DNA of 64,000 bases, taken from the NCBI RefSeq assembly GCF_020171285.1, contig NZ_JAIUZI010000003.1, forward strand, positions 62,001 through 126,000. The letters are read 5' to 3'. The DNA is from Seohaeicola saemankumensis (GTDB lineage: Bacteria; Pseudomonadota; Alphaproteobacteria; Rhodobacterales; Rhodobacteraceae). The notes beneath the pieces are model-generated. The model was not told where the DNA came from. It saw only the letters and a program-made list of their open reading frames with translations, and made no database searches. Positions 53,222 to 63,837 of the stretch are shown one piece after another (position 1 is the first letter of the stretch; each line of letters starts with the position of its first letter). A program made the position numbers and the translations under genes.

Positions 53222-54327
53222 GCCGGACTATCCGGAACAAGCGCGTGAACCGGAACGGCCTGAATTTGCGTCTGTACTGTCTGAGAGGGCAGCAATGACT
53301 CAACCACGAGTTTTTCCGAACCGAAACGTTTGGCGGTAGAACGGGCATCCCGCACCATTGCGATCAGCGCAGGAGATGTGGCGGCCACGAAATGAGATGA
53401 CCCCGCCCCATCCGAAAAGGCAGTTGCGTCAATCACCACAATTGGCAGATCGGCGACCTTTGCGACGTGTTTCAGGTTGCCCAGACGTTCGCTCGCTCCT
53501 GCGCCGCGCAAGCGCGCCGACAGGTTCAGGATTTTGTCCTTTTCCGATATCATCACGATGAAAGGCTCCGGTGGCGGTGACAGAGCAGACATCTGAGATC
53601 GAAACACTTCCACATCGATGTCCGGTGAAAGCAAAACGACCCCACGCAGAGACCGGGCAGCCCAACCCGGGTTGCGCAGGTCGGCCTGGCGCATCGTCTC
53701 CATCGAGAGAAGACCGCCCATCGAATGCGCCATCAACAGAATGTTCTTGGCACCAAGCCCCTGAAGCTCGTCGATCAGCTGCTCCAACCCGTCACGGGCA
53801 AAAAGCATGCTGTCGATGTCATAAGCATAGCCGAGTGGATTGCCACGGCTCGGCCAGGAATAAAGCACTAATATTCCAGGCAGATCAATGTCATAGGCCA
53901 GCTGCGCCGCGCGCATTGCTGTCTCTGCCTGTGTCGTGTTGAACCCGTGCACAAATACAGTCACTTCGCGTTCCTTCGGCGGGAGTTGAGCAAGCGCGGC
54001 CTTCAGACGGGCGTCAAATGCCTGCGGACCAGGGAACTCTTTTCGACCGGCGATGGTGAACTGGGTTTCGGGTTTTGGGCTGGAATAGGCGAAATCAAGC
54101 TGGCCTGCGGCGCGTGAAGGGGGGATTGAGACAGTCAGTTCCAACCGGTGAATGGATTGCGACCGATCAAATCCGAAATTGCCATCAGCCCGCTGTTCGC
54201 GTGTGCTGGCCGCGAACACGGTGTATGGGCGGCCGATCTCAAGAGCTTCCGGAACGGTTGGGGTATAGGTTCGGTCGGTACAGGCGGTCAGGACAACAGC
54301 TATGCAAAAGAACATCCAATACCGCAT
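53218..54327 (-). CDS. Alpha/beta-hydrolase lipoprotein (DUF900 type)
   Basis: The 369-residue exported protein has a signal peptide with lipobox VVLTAC and an esterase-like domain of the DUF900 family: VTVFVHGFNTTQAETAMRAAQL for the oxyanion region, YSWPSRGNPLGYAYD, and the nucleophile elbow AHSMGG. Its substrate is unknown. The start at 54327 places the lipobox cysteine near residue 16. It follows hslU by 55 bp and is coupled to an MFS transporter gene. Confidence 0.88.
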   Translation of the reverse strand: MRYWMFFCIAVVLTACTDRTYTPTVPEALEIGRPYTVFAASTREQRADGNFGFDRSQSIHRLELTVSIPPSRAAGQLDFAYSSPKPETQFTIAGRKEFPGPQAFDARLKAALAQLPPKEREVTVFVHGFNTTQAETAMRAAQLAYDIDLPGILVLYSWPSRGNPLGYAYDIDSMLFARDGLEQLIDELQGLGAKNILLMAHSMGGLLSMETMRQADLRNPGWAARSLRGVVLLSPDIDVEVFRSQMSALSPPPEPFIVMISEKDKILNLSARLRGAGASERLGNLKHVAKVADLPIVVIDATAFSDGAGSSHFVAATSPALIAMVRDARSTAKRFGSEKLVVESLLPSQTVQTQIQAVPVHALVPDSPA

Positions 54328-54382
54328 CACCAACTCCACCTGCCGGCTGCCCGCCAACAGTTAACGCAATTGTTTGCGAAGC

Positions 54383-55690
54383 CTAAAGAACATAACGGCT
54401 GATATCTGTCGACCGGGTCAGTTCGCCGAGGTTTTCTTCGACAAAACCGGCATCGACTGTCACCACGTCGCCCGAACGGTCCGGTGCGGAGAATGACAGC
54501 TCTTCAAACACCCGCTCCATGACCGTGTAAAGACGCCGGGCACCGATGTTTTCCACAGATTCGTTCACGTCTGCCGCGATTTTCGCCAATGCCGCGATTC
54601 CGTCTTCGGTGAAGGTGACAGTTACCTTTTCGGTTCCCATCAATGCGCTGTACTGCAGCGTCAGCGCATTGTCGGTTTCGGTTAGTATGCGGACAAAGTC
54701 ACTTTCGGTCAGGGCGCGCAGCTCAACCCGGATCGGCAGTCGTCCTTGTAGTTCAGGCAACAGGTCGGACGGCTTGGCGATATGAAACGCGCCCGATGCA
54801 ATAAACAGGATGTGGTCGGTTTTGACCGGCCCGTGTTTGGTGCTCACCGTGGTACCCTCGATCAAGGGCAGCAGATCTCGTTGAACGCCCTCGCGGCTGA
54901 CATCCCCACCACGTACATCCTGGCGGGCGCAGACCTTGTCGATTTCGTCCAGGAAAACGATCCCATTCTGTTCGACCGATTCCAATGCGACACGGGTCAC
55001 CGTCTCATCATCCAGCAGTTTGTCTGCCTCTTCCTCGATCAGGATATCATAGCTTTCGGCAACCGTGATCTTTTTGCGCTGTGTGCGGCCGCCGAACGCT
55101 TTGCCGAAAATATCGCCAAGGTTCATCATGCCCATCTGGCCACCCGGCTGGCCTGGCAGGTCGAACATCGGCATCGGGTTGGACGTGTCCGCGACGTCCA
55201 GCTCGATTACGGTATCGTCCAGCTCGCCCGCTTTTAATTTGCGGCGAAACATCTCGCGGGTGGCCTCGCGGGCGTCAGAGCCGGCGATTGCTTCGATCAC
55301 ACGTTCCTCGGCGGCCTTGTGGGCATTGGCCCGCACCTCTTCCCGCATGTACCCGCGTGTCTGGGCGATCGCACTGTCCACCAGATCACGGACGATCTGT
55401 TCCACGTCGCGCCCGACGTATCCGACCTCGGTGAATTTGGTCGCCTCGACCTTGATGAACGGAGCCCGGGCCAGCCGGGCCAGCCGCCGGCTGATCTCGG
55501 TCTTGCCAACACCTGTGGGTCCGATCATCAGGATGTTCTTTGGATAAACTTCATCACGCAGGTCATCGCTGAGCTGCTTGCGCCGCCAGCGATTACGTAG
55601 CGCCACAGCGACAGCGCGTTTGGCATCGTTTTGGCCGATAATGTACCGGTCCAGTTCGCTGACGATTTCGCGGGGGGTAAGATCGGTCAT
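54383..55690 (-). CDS. hslU: HslU ATPase of the HslVU protease
   Basis: AAA+ unfoldase of 435 residues that feeds the HslV peptidase. [20 protein letters not shown], Walker [10 protein letters not shown] at 57-65, [13 protein letters not shown] and VFLDEIDKV are visible, and the C-terminus ends SRYVL, the segment that docks into HslV. The start at 55690 has an AAAGGA ribosome-binding site. Two AT-rich hairpins separate it from hslV. Confidence 0.98.
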   Translation of the reverse strand: MTDLTPREIVSELDRYIIGQNDAKRAVAVALRNRWRRKQLSDDLRDEVYPKNILMIGPTGVGKTEISRRLARLARAPFIKVEATKFTEVGYVGRDVEQIVRDLVDSAIAQTRGYMREEVRANAHKAAEERVIEAIAGSDAREATREMFRRKLKAGELDDTVIELDVADTSNPMPMFDLPGQPGGQMGMMNLGDIFGKAFGGRTQRKKITVAESYDILIEEEADKLLDDETVTRVALESVEQNGIVFLDEIDKVCARQDVRGGDVSREGVQRDLLPLIEGTTVSTKHGPVKTDHILFIASGAFHIAKPSDLLPELQGRLPIRVELRALTESDFVRILTETDNALTLQYSALMGTEKVTVTFTEDGIAALAKIAADVNESVENIGARRLYTVMERVFEELSFSAPDRSGDVVTVDAGFVEENLGELTRSTDISRYVL

Positions 55691-55709
55691 GTCGGGTCCT
55701 TTCGGGGCC

Positions 55710-55754
55710 AAAATTCTTTCGAAGAATTTTGATAAGAATTTTTGGAAAATTCTT
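55710..55754. repeat. Two tandem AT-rich hairpins between hslV and hslU
   Basis: Two 9-bp inverted repeats with 3-base loops lie side by side: AAAATTCTT/AAGAATTTT at 55710-55730 and AAGAATTTT/AAAATTCTT at 55734-55754. The arms are the same sequence, so four copies can pair in several ways. They stand out in GC-rich DNA and may attenuate hslU relative to hslV or block RNA decay. Confidence 0.7.
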
Positions 55755-56310
55755 ACTTGGCGAGTGTTTCCACGGTCAGATTGCCGTTCGTATAGACACA
55801 GATATCAGCTGCGATGGCCATTGCGCGTCGGGCGATTTCCTCGGCGCTGCGATCACTGTCCATCAAGCCGCGCGCAGCCGCCAATGCATAGTTTCCGCCA
55901 GATCCGATCGCAGCCACGTCATGTTCGGGCTCCAGCACATCGCCGGCGCCCGTGATGACAAAGATGTCACGTCCATCCGTCACGATCAGCATTGCTTCCA
56001 GTTTCTGCAGGTATTTGTCCGTACGCCAATCCTTGGCCAACTCAACGCTTGCGCGGGCCAGCTGACCTGGTGTCGCCTCCAGCTTTGCCTCCAGCCTCTC
56101 CAGCAGTGTAAATGCATCCGCCGTTGAACCCGCAAAACCGGCAACCACGTCGAATCCACCGGGGCTAAGCTTGCGGACTTTGCGCGCGGTGCCTTTGATG
56201 ACGGTATCCCCCAGCGAGACCTGGCCATCTCCGGCGATCACGACAGTGCCGTTTTTTCTGACACCGATGATCGTTGTTCCGTGCCACCCGGGGAAACTGT
56301 CTGTGCTCAT
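55753..56310 (-). CDS. hslV: HslV peptidase subunit of the HslVU protease
   Basis: Threonine peptidase of 185 residues. The catalytic Thr12 lies in [12 protein letters not shown] after a short propeptide ([11 protein letters not shown]); further motifs are [15 protein letters not shown] and [22 protein letters not shown] ribosome-binding site precedes the ATG at 56310; longer in-frame extensions upstream are unlikely. A sigma32-like promoter lies just upstream. Confidence 0.98.
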   Translation of the reverse strand: MSTDSFPGWHGTTIIGVRKNGTVVIAGDGQVSLGDTVIKGTARKVRKLSPGGFDVVAGFAGSTADAFTLLERLEAKLEATPGQLARASVELAKDWRTDKYLQKLEAMLIVTDGRDIFVITGAGDVLEPEHDVAAIGSGGNYALAAARGLMDSDRSAEEIARRAMAIAADICVYTNGNLTVETLAK

Positions 56311-56335
56311 GATCGCCTCCAATTTACAGGCGCTT

Positions 56336-56364
56336 ATATGGCGGTCAGGTGGCAAGGACACAAG
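56336..56364 (-). promoter_or_regulatory. Sigma32 (RpoH)-like promoter of hslVU
   Basis: The minus strand reads CTTGTGT (56364-56358), a 14-bp spacer and CGCCATAT (56343-56336), close to the RpoH pattern CTTGAAA-N14-CCCCATNT. It lies between the trxA terminator and hslV, and hslVU is a classic heat-shock operon. Confidence 0.6.
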
Positions 56365-56428
56365 GGTGGCTCTTATCCAGGCGCCCGCGCCTGTTGTCCC
56401 GCCGCGATTTGTTCGCTCGTAAAGTGAC

Positions 56429-56464
56429 AAAAAAGCCGGGGCGGTCCAAAACACGCCCCGGCTT
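56429..56464 (-). terminator. Intrinsic terminator after trxA
   Basis: On the minus strand an 11-bp stem (AAGCCGGGGCG/CGCCCCGGCTT, arms 56464-56454 and 56443-56433, 10-base loop) is followed by six T. It closes the addB-addA-trxA transcript 25 bp after the trxA stop. Confidence 0.9.
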
Positions 56465-56489
56465 CAACCTACATCCTTTGATCAGGATA

Positions 56490-56810
56490 TCAGATCGAGT
56501 CGTTGATCCAGCTTTGCAGCGCGGCTTTCGGTGCTGCTCCGGTGCGGTTGGACACGACTTCACCGTCCTTGAAAATAAACAATGCCGGAATCCCGCGCAC
56601 GCCCATCGCCGCAGCGGTGTTCGGGTTGCTGTCAACATCGACTTTGGCAACCTTGATCTTGCCCTCATAAGCCGCCGAAAGCTCTTCGAGCGCCGGGCCG
56701 ATCTGTTTGCAGGGGCCACACCATTCGGCCCAGAAATCCACCACTACGGGGATGTCGGAATTCTTGACTTCGGCCTCGAACGTGGCGTCCGTAACGGCAA
56801 CGGTGGACAT
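56490..56810 (-). CDS. trxA: Thioredoxin 1
   Basis: General cytoplasmic disulfide reductase of 106 residues. The active site WCGPC has Cys31 and Cys34, and the cis-Pro is in RGIPALFIF. The start has a GGAGACACTCC ribosome-binding region. It follows addA by 40 bp and is closed by a strong terminator. Confidence 0.97.
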   Translation of the reverse strand: MSTVAVTDATFEAEVKNSDIPVVVDFWAEWCGPCKQIGPALEELSAAYEGKIKVAKVDVDSNPNTAAAMGVRGIPALFIFKDGEVVSNRTGAAPKAALQSWINDSI

Positions 56811-56850
56811 GGAGTGTCTCCTGAATGGGATTGAATGTCGGATAAGGAAC

Positions 56851-59800
56851 CTAGGTAGGCATCCCGGTCTCGTCAAGACATGTAGCGCGTGCGAGAGCCG
56901 CTGTCACAAGATCGTGCGGCAGGTACATCAAACTTGGGGCGCGAGTCCAAAGGATCGCTGTCTCGATCTTTTGGCCGGGATAGATTTGTTCAAGCATGGC
57001 GGCATAAGCCCCCATTTGTCGCAGAAGACCTTCTGGGCAGGCGTCCGGTGTGTCCGGAATCTCGGCGTTGCTCTTGTAGTCGATTGCCGTCAGGACGCCG
57101 TTTCTGTTTATCAGCCGATCAATTATGCCGTGAACACGGCGCTGACGGATCTGTGCAGTGGCGGAGACCTCGGTCAAGGCATCGTTGTCAAAGATCCAGG
57201 CAAGTTTGGGGTCGTTCAGCACGGCGCTTGCCTCTGAGAAAAGCTCTGGCAGGTCCGCCTCGCAGTCTGGCAGCAAAGACCGGGCGGCGGTTTGCCAGTC
57301 CTGCTGATCTAGAGTGGGCAAGATCTCCAACAGGCGATGAATGCGGGTGCCTCTGACCTTGGCCCCCTCTTCGTCCTGTCCGGCCTCGCCAGGCAACGCC
57401 TTGGCGCCGCCCAGATCTGATGGGCTAAGCGTTGGCAAGGGAGGAGGTGGAAGGACGGCGGGGCGACGAAAGAGATCTGGCAACGGGGCATGGTGCGGAA
57501 TTGACGGGGTCATCGCGACTATGGGCGGTTCCGTCCATTCGCCATCCGCCAGCCTTAGCCCGTAGCCAAAACCGAAATCGAATGTTTCGGCTCCCACCTG
57601 TGGCATTGCGGCTTCGACCATCTGGTACCAACTGTCTCCATTCCGATCGAGGTCGCCGGCCGCGGCCACGATCAACCACTTTTCTGCCCGTGTCAGAGCC
57701 ACATACAGCAGCCGCATCCGTTCATTCATCTGCTTGTCGCGCAGCGCATCCCGTGCCGTCGCAATGGCGGCGGGCGTCCTGTCGGCACGCGTGCGCCACA
57801 ACGGCACCTGTTGGTGCATCAGAATTTCGTCTGTTTTTGGCGGTTTTCGGGCGCCCGTGTCGGGCAAAATGACGATAGGTGCTTCCAGGCCTTTGGCTCC
57901 GTGCACGGTCATCACCCGGATCATGTTGCCGGCATTGCCCATCTGTCTTTTGATTTCCAGGTCATCGGTTTCCATCCAGACCAGGAACCCGGTCAGACTG
58001 GGAATGTCCGTCCTCTCATAGGCCAGAGCCTGACTGAGAAGCGCATTGATCCCGTCTTCCGCCTCGGCTCCAAGTCGAGCGAGCAGTTTTCTGCGCCCAT
58101 CATGGCGGGTCAGGATGCGATCAATCAGGTCGTAAGGGCGCAGAAAGTCAGCCTGGTCGCGCAGGTCGTGCAGGATCGTAAGGGTATCGGGAAACTCGGT
58201 TTCGCGTCGGCGCAGAGCTTGCCACAGGAAGTCATCCCGCCTGTGGTGCGCCAGATCGAAAAGCTGCTGTTCGGACCAGCCGAACAAGGGTGATTTCAGA
58301 ACGGTGGCGAGCGAAAGGTCATCCTCGGGCGTCGCGAGAAATGACAGCAATGCGGCCAGATCCCGCACGGCCAGTTCGGCGCCGACCTTCAGCCGATCGG
58401 CGCCCGCAATCGGCAGATCGGCGGCCTTGCAGGCGCGAATGATCTCGGCAAACAGTTCAGACCGGCGTTGAACGAGGATCAAGAAGTCGCCGGGTTGAAC
58501 GGCGCGCCGAGCGAAATCCCCAAATTTAGAGCCGTCGATGGGGATCGTTTCCTGCTCATCGATCAGTTTCTTGATCGTTGATGCGATCCTGTCGGCAAGG
58601 ATGACGGTGTGGTGCCGGGCGCCCGGCCTGTCGACCGGATCCGTCCAAATGCGATCATCGCTGTCGTCGACTTTTTCCACGACGGGCCAAAGATCCACGC
58701 GGCCAGGCAGATCTGTCTTGAAGGCCCGGTGCATGGCATCCTTGTGGAAACCCGCGTCGGACCGTTCGGCAAACACCAGGTCGACCAGCTTCAGGATCGC
58801 CTGCGCGGATCTGAACGAAAATTCCAGCGTCAGATCCTGCAACTGCGTGCCTGTCGCCTCCAGCCGCGTCGAGAACTCGGCTTGCATCCGGTCAAAGGCA
58901 TCAGGGTCGGCGCCTTGAAAGGAGTAGATCGACTGCTTCTTGTCGCCGACGACAAAAATCGTGCGCTCGATGTCGGCGCGCGCACCAAGACCACTGGTGA
59001 ATTCCTGCGCCAGTTTTTCGATCACGTCCCATTGTTCGGGGCTGGTATCCTGAGCTTCGTCGACCAGAATGTGGTCGATTCCACCATCAAGCCGATACAG
59101 TACCCATGCGGCAACGGCGGGATCAGTCAGCAACTGACGAGCTTTGAGAATGAGGTCGTCAAAATCTAGCCAGCCGCGCAGTTGCTTGCGCCGTTCGTAT
59201 TCTGGCAGGAAGACATTGGCGAACCGATGCAAGGCTTTCGATTTCTCGACCGCCGCCAGCGCCAGTTCTGTTTCGCGTGCATGCGCGACGCGCGACATGA
59301 GGGCTTGAAAAGGCTCTAACAAAGAACCGAGTGCGTCTTGGGCCTTCTTGGTCGGGACACTTTTCAGCTTTGCCTCTGCACGATATCCGCCGCCTTCGGA
59401 ATACAGAAACAGCGGATACAACGTTTCCAGAGTGGCCATATCCGGCTGGTCCCAAGGCAAACCGGCCAAGGTTTCGGCCAGACGCACCATGGTGGGCGAC
59501 TGCGTGGCCAGAATCGGCGCGGCCTGCCGGATCAAGTCCGTCTCGGTCCCGTCAAAACCCACGTTGATCGGCGCATTTTCGTCAGAATGCTCCGTTAGTC
59601 CGAACGCTTTTTGTAGCGCTGCGTCGTCAACATGGCCGGAAAACGCCCCGCGCCGCCCGGTCACGGCCGCAGTCAGCGCGTCAAAATCCTGATCGGTGAC
59701 AAAGCGGGCCACGCTGTCGACAACCGCTGAGTCCGGGCCGTCTGCCATGTCTTCGACGATCTCTGCCCGCAGCAGGGCGGCGGCCCTGTCTTCCATCTCT

Positions 59801-60237
59801 GCAAACCGGGGGCTGACACCTGCTTCCAGGGGAAACCGTCTCAGCAGAGAGGCACAAAACGAATGGATGGTCTGGATCTTTAGCCCGCCCGGCGTTTCGA
59901 TCGCGCGGGCAAAGAGCGTGCGCGCGTGGGCCAGTTGGGCTGCGTTAGCCGGGTTATCAGAGCCCAGTTCTGTCAAGGCTTCGCGCAATTGAGCATCGTC
60001 AAGCATGGCCCAATTACCCAGGCGCGCAAACAGCCTGTTCTGCATCTCACTCGCCGCCGCCTTGGTATAGGTCAGACAGAGAATGTGCTGCGGTTCCACG
60101 TTGTTCAGCAGCAGACGCGCCACGCGATCTGTCAGCACACGGGTTTTTCCAGACCCTGCGTTTGCCGCCAACCATGTCGACATGTTGGGCATTGATGCCT
60201 GCACCTGGCGCTCGGTGGCTTCATTGCGCGCGGTCAT
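56851..60237 (-). CDS. addA: Double-strand break repair helicase-nuclease AddA
   Basis: UvrD-like helicase with a C-terminal RecB-type nuclease, 1128 residues. The Walker A is in [20 protein letters not shown] near the N-terminus; [15 protein letters not shown] and [16 protein letters not shown] are helicase motifs II and III. The late [12 protein letters not shown] is typical. The nuclease shows [13 protein letters not shown] and [10 protein letters not shown]. The ATG at 60237 overlaps the addB stop by 4 bases. Confidence 0.97.
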   Translation of the reverse strand: MTARNEATERQVQASMPNMSTWLAANAGSGKTRVLTDRVARLLLNNVEPQHILCLTYTKAAASEMQNRLFARLGNWAMLDDAQLREALTELGSDNPANAAQLAHARTLFARAIETPGGLKIQTIHSFCASLLRRFPLEAGVSPRFAEMEDRAAALLRAEIVEDMADGPDSAVVDSVARFVTDQDFDALTAAVTGRRGAFSGHVDDAALQKAFGLTEHSDENAPINVGFDGTETDLIRQAAPILATQSPTMVRLAETLAGLPWDQPDMATLETLYPLFLYSEGGGYRAEAKLKSVPTKKAQDALGSLLEPFQALMSRVAHARETELALAAVEKSKALHRFANVFLPEYERRKQLRGWLDFDDLILKARQLLTDPAVAAWVLYRLDGGIDHILVDEAQDTSPEQWDVIEKLAQEFTSGLGARADIERTIFVVGDKKQSIYSFQGADPDAFDRMQAEFSTRLEATGTQLQDLTLEFSFRSAQAILKLVDLVFAERSDAGFHKDAMHRAFKTDLPGRVDLWPVVEKVDDSDDRIWTDPVDRPGARHHTVILADRIASTIKKLIDEQETIPIDGSKFGDFARRAVQPGDFLILVQRRSELFAEIIRACKAADLPIAGADRLKVGAELAVRDLAALLSFLATPEDDLSLATVLKSPLFGWSEQQLFDLAHHRRDDFLWQALRRRETEFPDTLTILHDLRDQADFLRPYDLIDRILTRHDGRRKLLARLGAEAEDGINALLSQALAYERTDIPSLTGFLVWMETDDLEIKRQMGNAGNMIRVMTVHGAKGLEAPIVILPDTGARKPPKTDEILMHQQVPLWRTRADRTPAAIATARDALRDKQMNERMRLLYVALTRAEKWLIVAAAGDLDRNGDSWYQMVEAAMPQVGAETFDFGFGYGLRLADGEWTEPPIVAMTPSIPHHAPLPDLFRRPAVLPPPPLPTLSPSDLGGAKALPGEAGQDEEGAKVRGTRIHRLLEILPTLDQQDWQTAARSLLPDCEADLPELFSEASAVLNDPKLAWIFDNDALTEVSATAQIRQRRVHGIIDRLINRNGVLTAIDYKSNAEIPDTPDACPEGLLRQMGAYAAMLEQIYPGQKIETAILWTRAPSLMYLPHDLVTAALARATCLDETGMPT

Positions 60238-63152
60238 GTCAAATCCTCTGGCGAGGGATCGCTGCTGCGGTCCCATTCTCCAAAGCGGGCAAGGTGGTCA
60301 TAGTCGCCAATATCGGTGTCCTTGTGCAGCATCCGACGCGATGTAAAGCCTTGGTCCTGCTCCAAGTAGGCCGAAAGCAGCTCGCGCAGTTCGCCGAGAA
60401 CCTTGGCGGGGGGCTCTTCTTCCAGCGGCGCGGGAACTTCTTTGTAGGCGCTGCCAATCCCGATAAACGCCGCCCGAGATACGGGTCCGATCCCAACTTT
60501 TTCAAAGCCGGCCTGTTCGGCCATCGCCGCCTCGATCAGCAATTGTTTGTCGAACTTTGCCTGTTGGTCGCGCGTCGGCGGCGCCCCGGTTTTGTAGTCA
60601 TAGATCTGTAACGCGCCGTCGGTCCCGCGATCGATGCGGTCGGCCTGTCCAACTAGAGCAAAAACAGGGTCGTCTAGCTCAAGTTTTGCCGAAACTTCAA
60701 ATCCCGCGGGGCTCGCGTCTTTTTGCCGGGCGGCTTCTGCTGTCAGAAACGCATCGGCAATATTGTCGATCCGGGCCAGCCAGAGTTTTCGCGCTGTCGG
60801 CCATGCGACATTCTCCTGCAGGATATCGCGGGCCTTTGCGATCAGCGTGTCGCGGTTCAGTTGCAGCGGGTCGTTGGCCGTGATCTTGACGTAGGCTTCG
60901 AACACCTTGTGAACGACGATGCCCCTGAGCAGCGCGTCGGGAGCCTGCGCCAAAGGGTCAAGCCGGCGAAGTTTCAGAACATGTTTGGCGTAAATTGCAT
61001 AGGGATCCCGGATCAGCCGTTTGATTTCGGTGACTGACAGTCGGCGCGGACGTGATTTGACGGGCGGGCGGGGCGAGGGCCGTGGCGCTGGTGCGACTGG
61101 TGTCGTGTCATCCAGGGCATCTGCCCAGGTCAGCCAGTTTTGACCTCGCGCACGCATCTCTGCCAGCGCATCTCTGCCACCTTGATCCGGCAAGCCATTC
61201 ATCAGGTTGGTCAATCGGTTGAGCCAGCGCGAAGCCACGGTTTCGGCGTCGTCGGATCGGATCGCGCGCGTAAGCCAGACCTCGGGTGCCGCAACAGCCT
61301 GCTGAAAATCGTGCGCGGACAGACCGATCCGGCGTTCCGGCAGCAAAAGCCCGGACTCCAGCCGCATTTTCCGGTTCAACCATGGGTCGGGTGGTGTGGC
61401 TTCTGGCCAAACGCCATCGTTCAATCCGCCCATGATCAACAGGTCGGCACCTTGAACCCTGGCCTCCAACGTGCCCCAGATCATGATCCGGTCAAAGGGA
61501 GCGTCACGGTCGCGCACTTCTTCGGCGGACAAGAGATTGGCGAGCAAAGAGGCGAAATCGCGGGCCGCCATCGCACCGCCGTGCGTGGCTTCATGCTCGA
61601 TGGCGTCAATGACTTTCAGAGCGTCTTGGCCTGCTTTCTTTTCCCAAAGCGCGCCGCTGCCTTCGCTTTGGCTGCCGGCAGCTATTCCTTCGGCGGCTTG
61701 CCGCAGAAGGTCTATCCATTCAGCCAGCGCACGCGATTCGGGGTGATGCCTGCCACAAAAGGCTTGCCACACCCAGGCAACCCAGTCGGCACATGCATTG
61801 TCGTTTGACCGGTTCGCGAACTGAGTGAGTGAACCGGCATCCGGAAACGGGATGCCCTTGCGGCGCAGAAACAACTCGAGCTCGCGGGTTTGCCGAAGGT
61901 GTTCGCCACGTTCGCTCCCGCTGTGCGTCAGCGGATGCTTCAACAAGGTCAGAAGGTCGGCGCCGGTCAGGCGCTGGGCGAACAGTTCGGCCACATGACG
62001 CAGAAACCGCCCGGGCGGCGACAGTTGAAGCGGCAGACCGGCGCTGTCGTCGGGCAGGATACCCCAACGATCAAGAGCTGCGGAGACTTGTCGGGTCAGC
62101 ATTCGGTCCGGTGAAATCAGCGCCGCAGTCTGACCGTGTTCCACGGCTTGGCGAAGGCGCAGTGCGATTGCCAATGCTTCGGTTCGCGGAGAGGATGCTT
62201 CGACCAAAGTCATACCGGCTGCGGCTTGGTCAAGACCGTTCAGCTGCGGGCCCTCGGTCATCCACGCATGGGTCACCGGAGCCGGTCGCAGTGCCAGCGA
62301 TACAAGCCCATTACGTGGGGGTGAGGGCGCGGCGGCATCTGTCCACGGGTGGATGTCCGCGGGACCGATATCCAACCCGTCCATCAATTTTCGGAACCGG
62401 TATTGAGGGTGATCCTCTGCGGTTAGCGCGTTGTCCAGCTGGGCCCAGACCGTATCGGGTTGGTCAAAGTCAAAACCGGGCAGGACCACCGCGCCCTGCG
62501 GCAGCCGGGCGATCGCCTGCATCAGCATCATCGTGGTGCCGCGCGAGCCGGTGGACCCGGCCAGAATGATGGGGTGGTCCGGAGGGGACTGCTGCCATTG
62601 CGCGATGAGCGCCTCGGCGGCCAGCCTTTGCCTTGCCTGCGGGTCAACAGATGTCGGATCGCTGTCAGTGAAGTCCTCGGCGATCGCCAGAAAGTTCTGC
62701 ATCCGCGCCCAGTGACCCGACAGATCACTGACATCCAACGCGCGAATGGCATCGGGCGATACACCTTCACCCTGCATTTCGTCCATGAGCGCGGCGAGGC
62801 TGTCGGTCAGATCGAACAGCGCCGAGCGTGGTGCCAGATCCGGTTGCCGCTCAAGCAAGCGGGAAATCAGCTGGGCCAGTTCCAGCTTGCGGCGCAAGGC
62901 AGGAACCGGTGCGGGCAAAGACGTCATGTCGCCCAGCTCAGTCAGCAATGATATCTTGGGAAGCAAGCGGGGCAGTCCCGCGTCGAAAAGGGCGCGGATC
63001 CGACGGGACATGCGGGCGGTATTCACGACCAGGTGCACGCGGGCGAGGTGCCGATCCGGACACCGCGCCAGGAGCCCGGCGATTAGCTGGGATGGAAAGT
63101 CGGCGCCGCAGGGCAGGGCGAAGACACGCGGTTTTTCACTGGGATCAAACAT
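60234..63152 (-). CDS. addB: Double-strand break repair protein AddB (alphaproteobacterial type)
   Basis: Partner of AddA in end resection, about 972 residues. The N-terminal ALPCGADFPSQLIAGL occupies the place of a Walker A but lacks a clear G-K-T, and the C-terminal nuclease has LRGIVVHKVFEAYV and LQIYDYKTGAPPT. No cysteine cluster for an iron-sulfur centre is visible near the nuclease, unlike the Bacillus protein. The start is the ATG at 63152, which overlaps the murU end by 8 bases. Confidence 0.95.
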   Translation of the reverse strand: MFDPSEKPRVFALPCGADFPSQLIAGLLARCPDRHLARVHLVVNTARMSRRIRALFDAGLPRLLPKISLLTELGDMTSLPAPVPALRRKLELAQLISRLLERQPDLAPRSALFDLTDSLAALMDEMQGEGVSPDAIRALDVSDLSGHWARMQNFLAIAEDFTDSDPTSVDPQARQRLAAEALIAQWQQSPPDHPIILAGSTGSRGTTMMLMQAIARLPQGAVVLPGFDFDQPDTVWAQLDNALTAEDHPQYRFRKLMDGLDIGPADIHPWTDAAAPSPPRNGLVSLALRPAPVTHAWMTEGPQLNGLDQAAAGMTLVEASSPRTEALAIALRLRQAVEHGQTAALISPDRMLTRQVSAALDRWGILPDDSAGLPLQLSPPGRFLRHVAELFAQRLTGADLLTLLKHPLTHSGSERGEHLRQTRELELFLRRKGIPFPDAGSLTQFANRSNDNACADWVAWVWQAFCGRHHPESRALAEWIDLLRQAAEGIAAGSQSEGSGALWEKKAGQDALKVIDAIEHEATHGGAMAARDFASLLANLLSAEEVRDRDAPFDRIMIWGTLEARVQGADLLIMGGLNDGVWPEATPPDPWLNRKMRLESGLLLPERRIGLSAHDFQQAVAAPEVWLTRAIRSDDAETVASRWLNRLTNLMNGLPDQGGRDALAEMRARGQNWLTWADALDDTTPVAPAPRPSPRPPVKSRPRRLSVTEIKRLIRDPYAIYAKHVLKLRRLDPLAQAPDALLRGIVVHKVFEAYVKITANDPLQLNRDTLIAKARDILQENVAWPTARKLWLARIDNIADAFLTAEAARQKDASPAGFEVSAKLELDDPVFALVGQADRIDRGTDGALQIYDYKTGAPPTRDQQAKFDKQLLIEAAMAEQAGFEKVGIGPVSRAAFIGIGSAYKEVPAPLEEEPPAKVLGELRELLSAYLEQDQGFTSRRMLHKDTDIGDYDHLARFGEWDRSSDPSPEDLT

Positions 63153-63837
63153 CGGCACTCGCGATCAGCTCTTCAGCCAGCGCGATGCCGCCCGGGTGCC
63201 CCACGTCACACCATTTTCCGGGGTATTCCAGACCATACAGTCGGCCGTCTCGATGTATTTGATCCCATAACACGTTCAACGAAAACACCGGATCTGAGAT
63301 GTCTTGCAATGCGCCGGTTTTGACGATTTGCACGCCCCCGTAGACCAATCCCGGACCGCGGCTGAGACGTCCCGAGGGATCGGCCTGAAAATCTCCGGGA
63401 TGGTCGTGGCCCAGCGCATGCGCAATCGGTATGCACATCAGCAGCGCATCCATCTGCGCCGGGTTCCAGGCCGAACCAAGTAACGCCAAGGGGTTCGGGC
63501 CGGACCAGATCGCATCGGTGTTCATCGTGTAGACAGGCCCGGGTCCGAGAAGCGGCAAAGCAGCCTTTAGCCCGCCGCCAGTGTCGAGAATGCGTTGGCT
63601 TTCATCGCTGATCAGCACATCTCTGGGCGCCAGATGTGCCGCAAGAATAGGTGCGAGATAATGGAGGTTGCAGACGATGCGCGCAGGACTGACCGCCTGT
63701 GCGAGATCAAGCGCATGATCGATCAGCGGCGCGCCTGCGACTTTGATCATGGGTTTCGGGAGAGTCCTGGTCAGGTCGCCCATACGGGTTCCGAACCCGG
63801 CGGCAAACAACATGACGGCCTGCGGATGATCGGTCAT
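63145..63837 (-). CDS. murU: Nucleotidyltransferase, probably MurNAc-1-phosphate uridylyltransferase (MurU)
   Basis: The 230-residue protein has the NTP-transferase motif LFAAGFGTRMGDLTRTLPKPMIKV (about 10-33), NLHYLAPIL, DESQRILDTGGGL and NTDAIW with the metal-binding Asp, and the C-terminal KWCDVGHP. This fits MurU, which makes UDP-MurNAc in a recycling route. The gene is coupled by ATGA to a kinase of the AmgK type, as expected for this pathway. Confidence 0.88.
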   Translation of the reverse strand: MTDHPQAVMLFAAGFGTRMGDLTRTLPKPMIKVAGAPLIDHALDLAQAVSPARIVCNLHYLAPILAAHLAPRDVLISDESQRILDTGGGLKAALPLLGPGPVYTMNTDAIWSGPNPLALLGSAWNPAQMDALLMCIPIAHALGHDHPGDFQADPSGRLSRGPGLVYGGVQIVKTGALQDISDPVFSLNVLWDQIHRDGRLYGLEYPGKWCDVGHPGGIALAEELIASADV

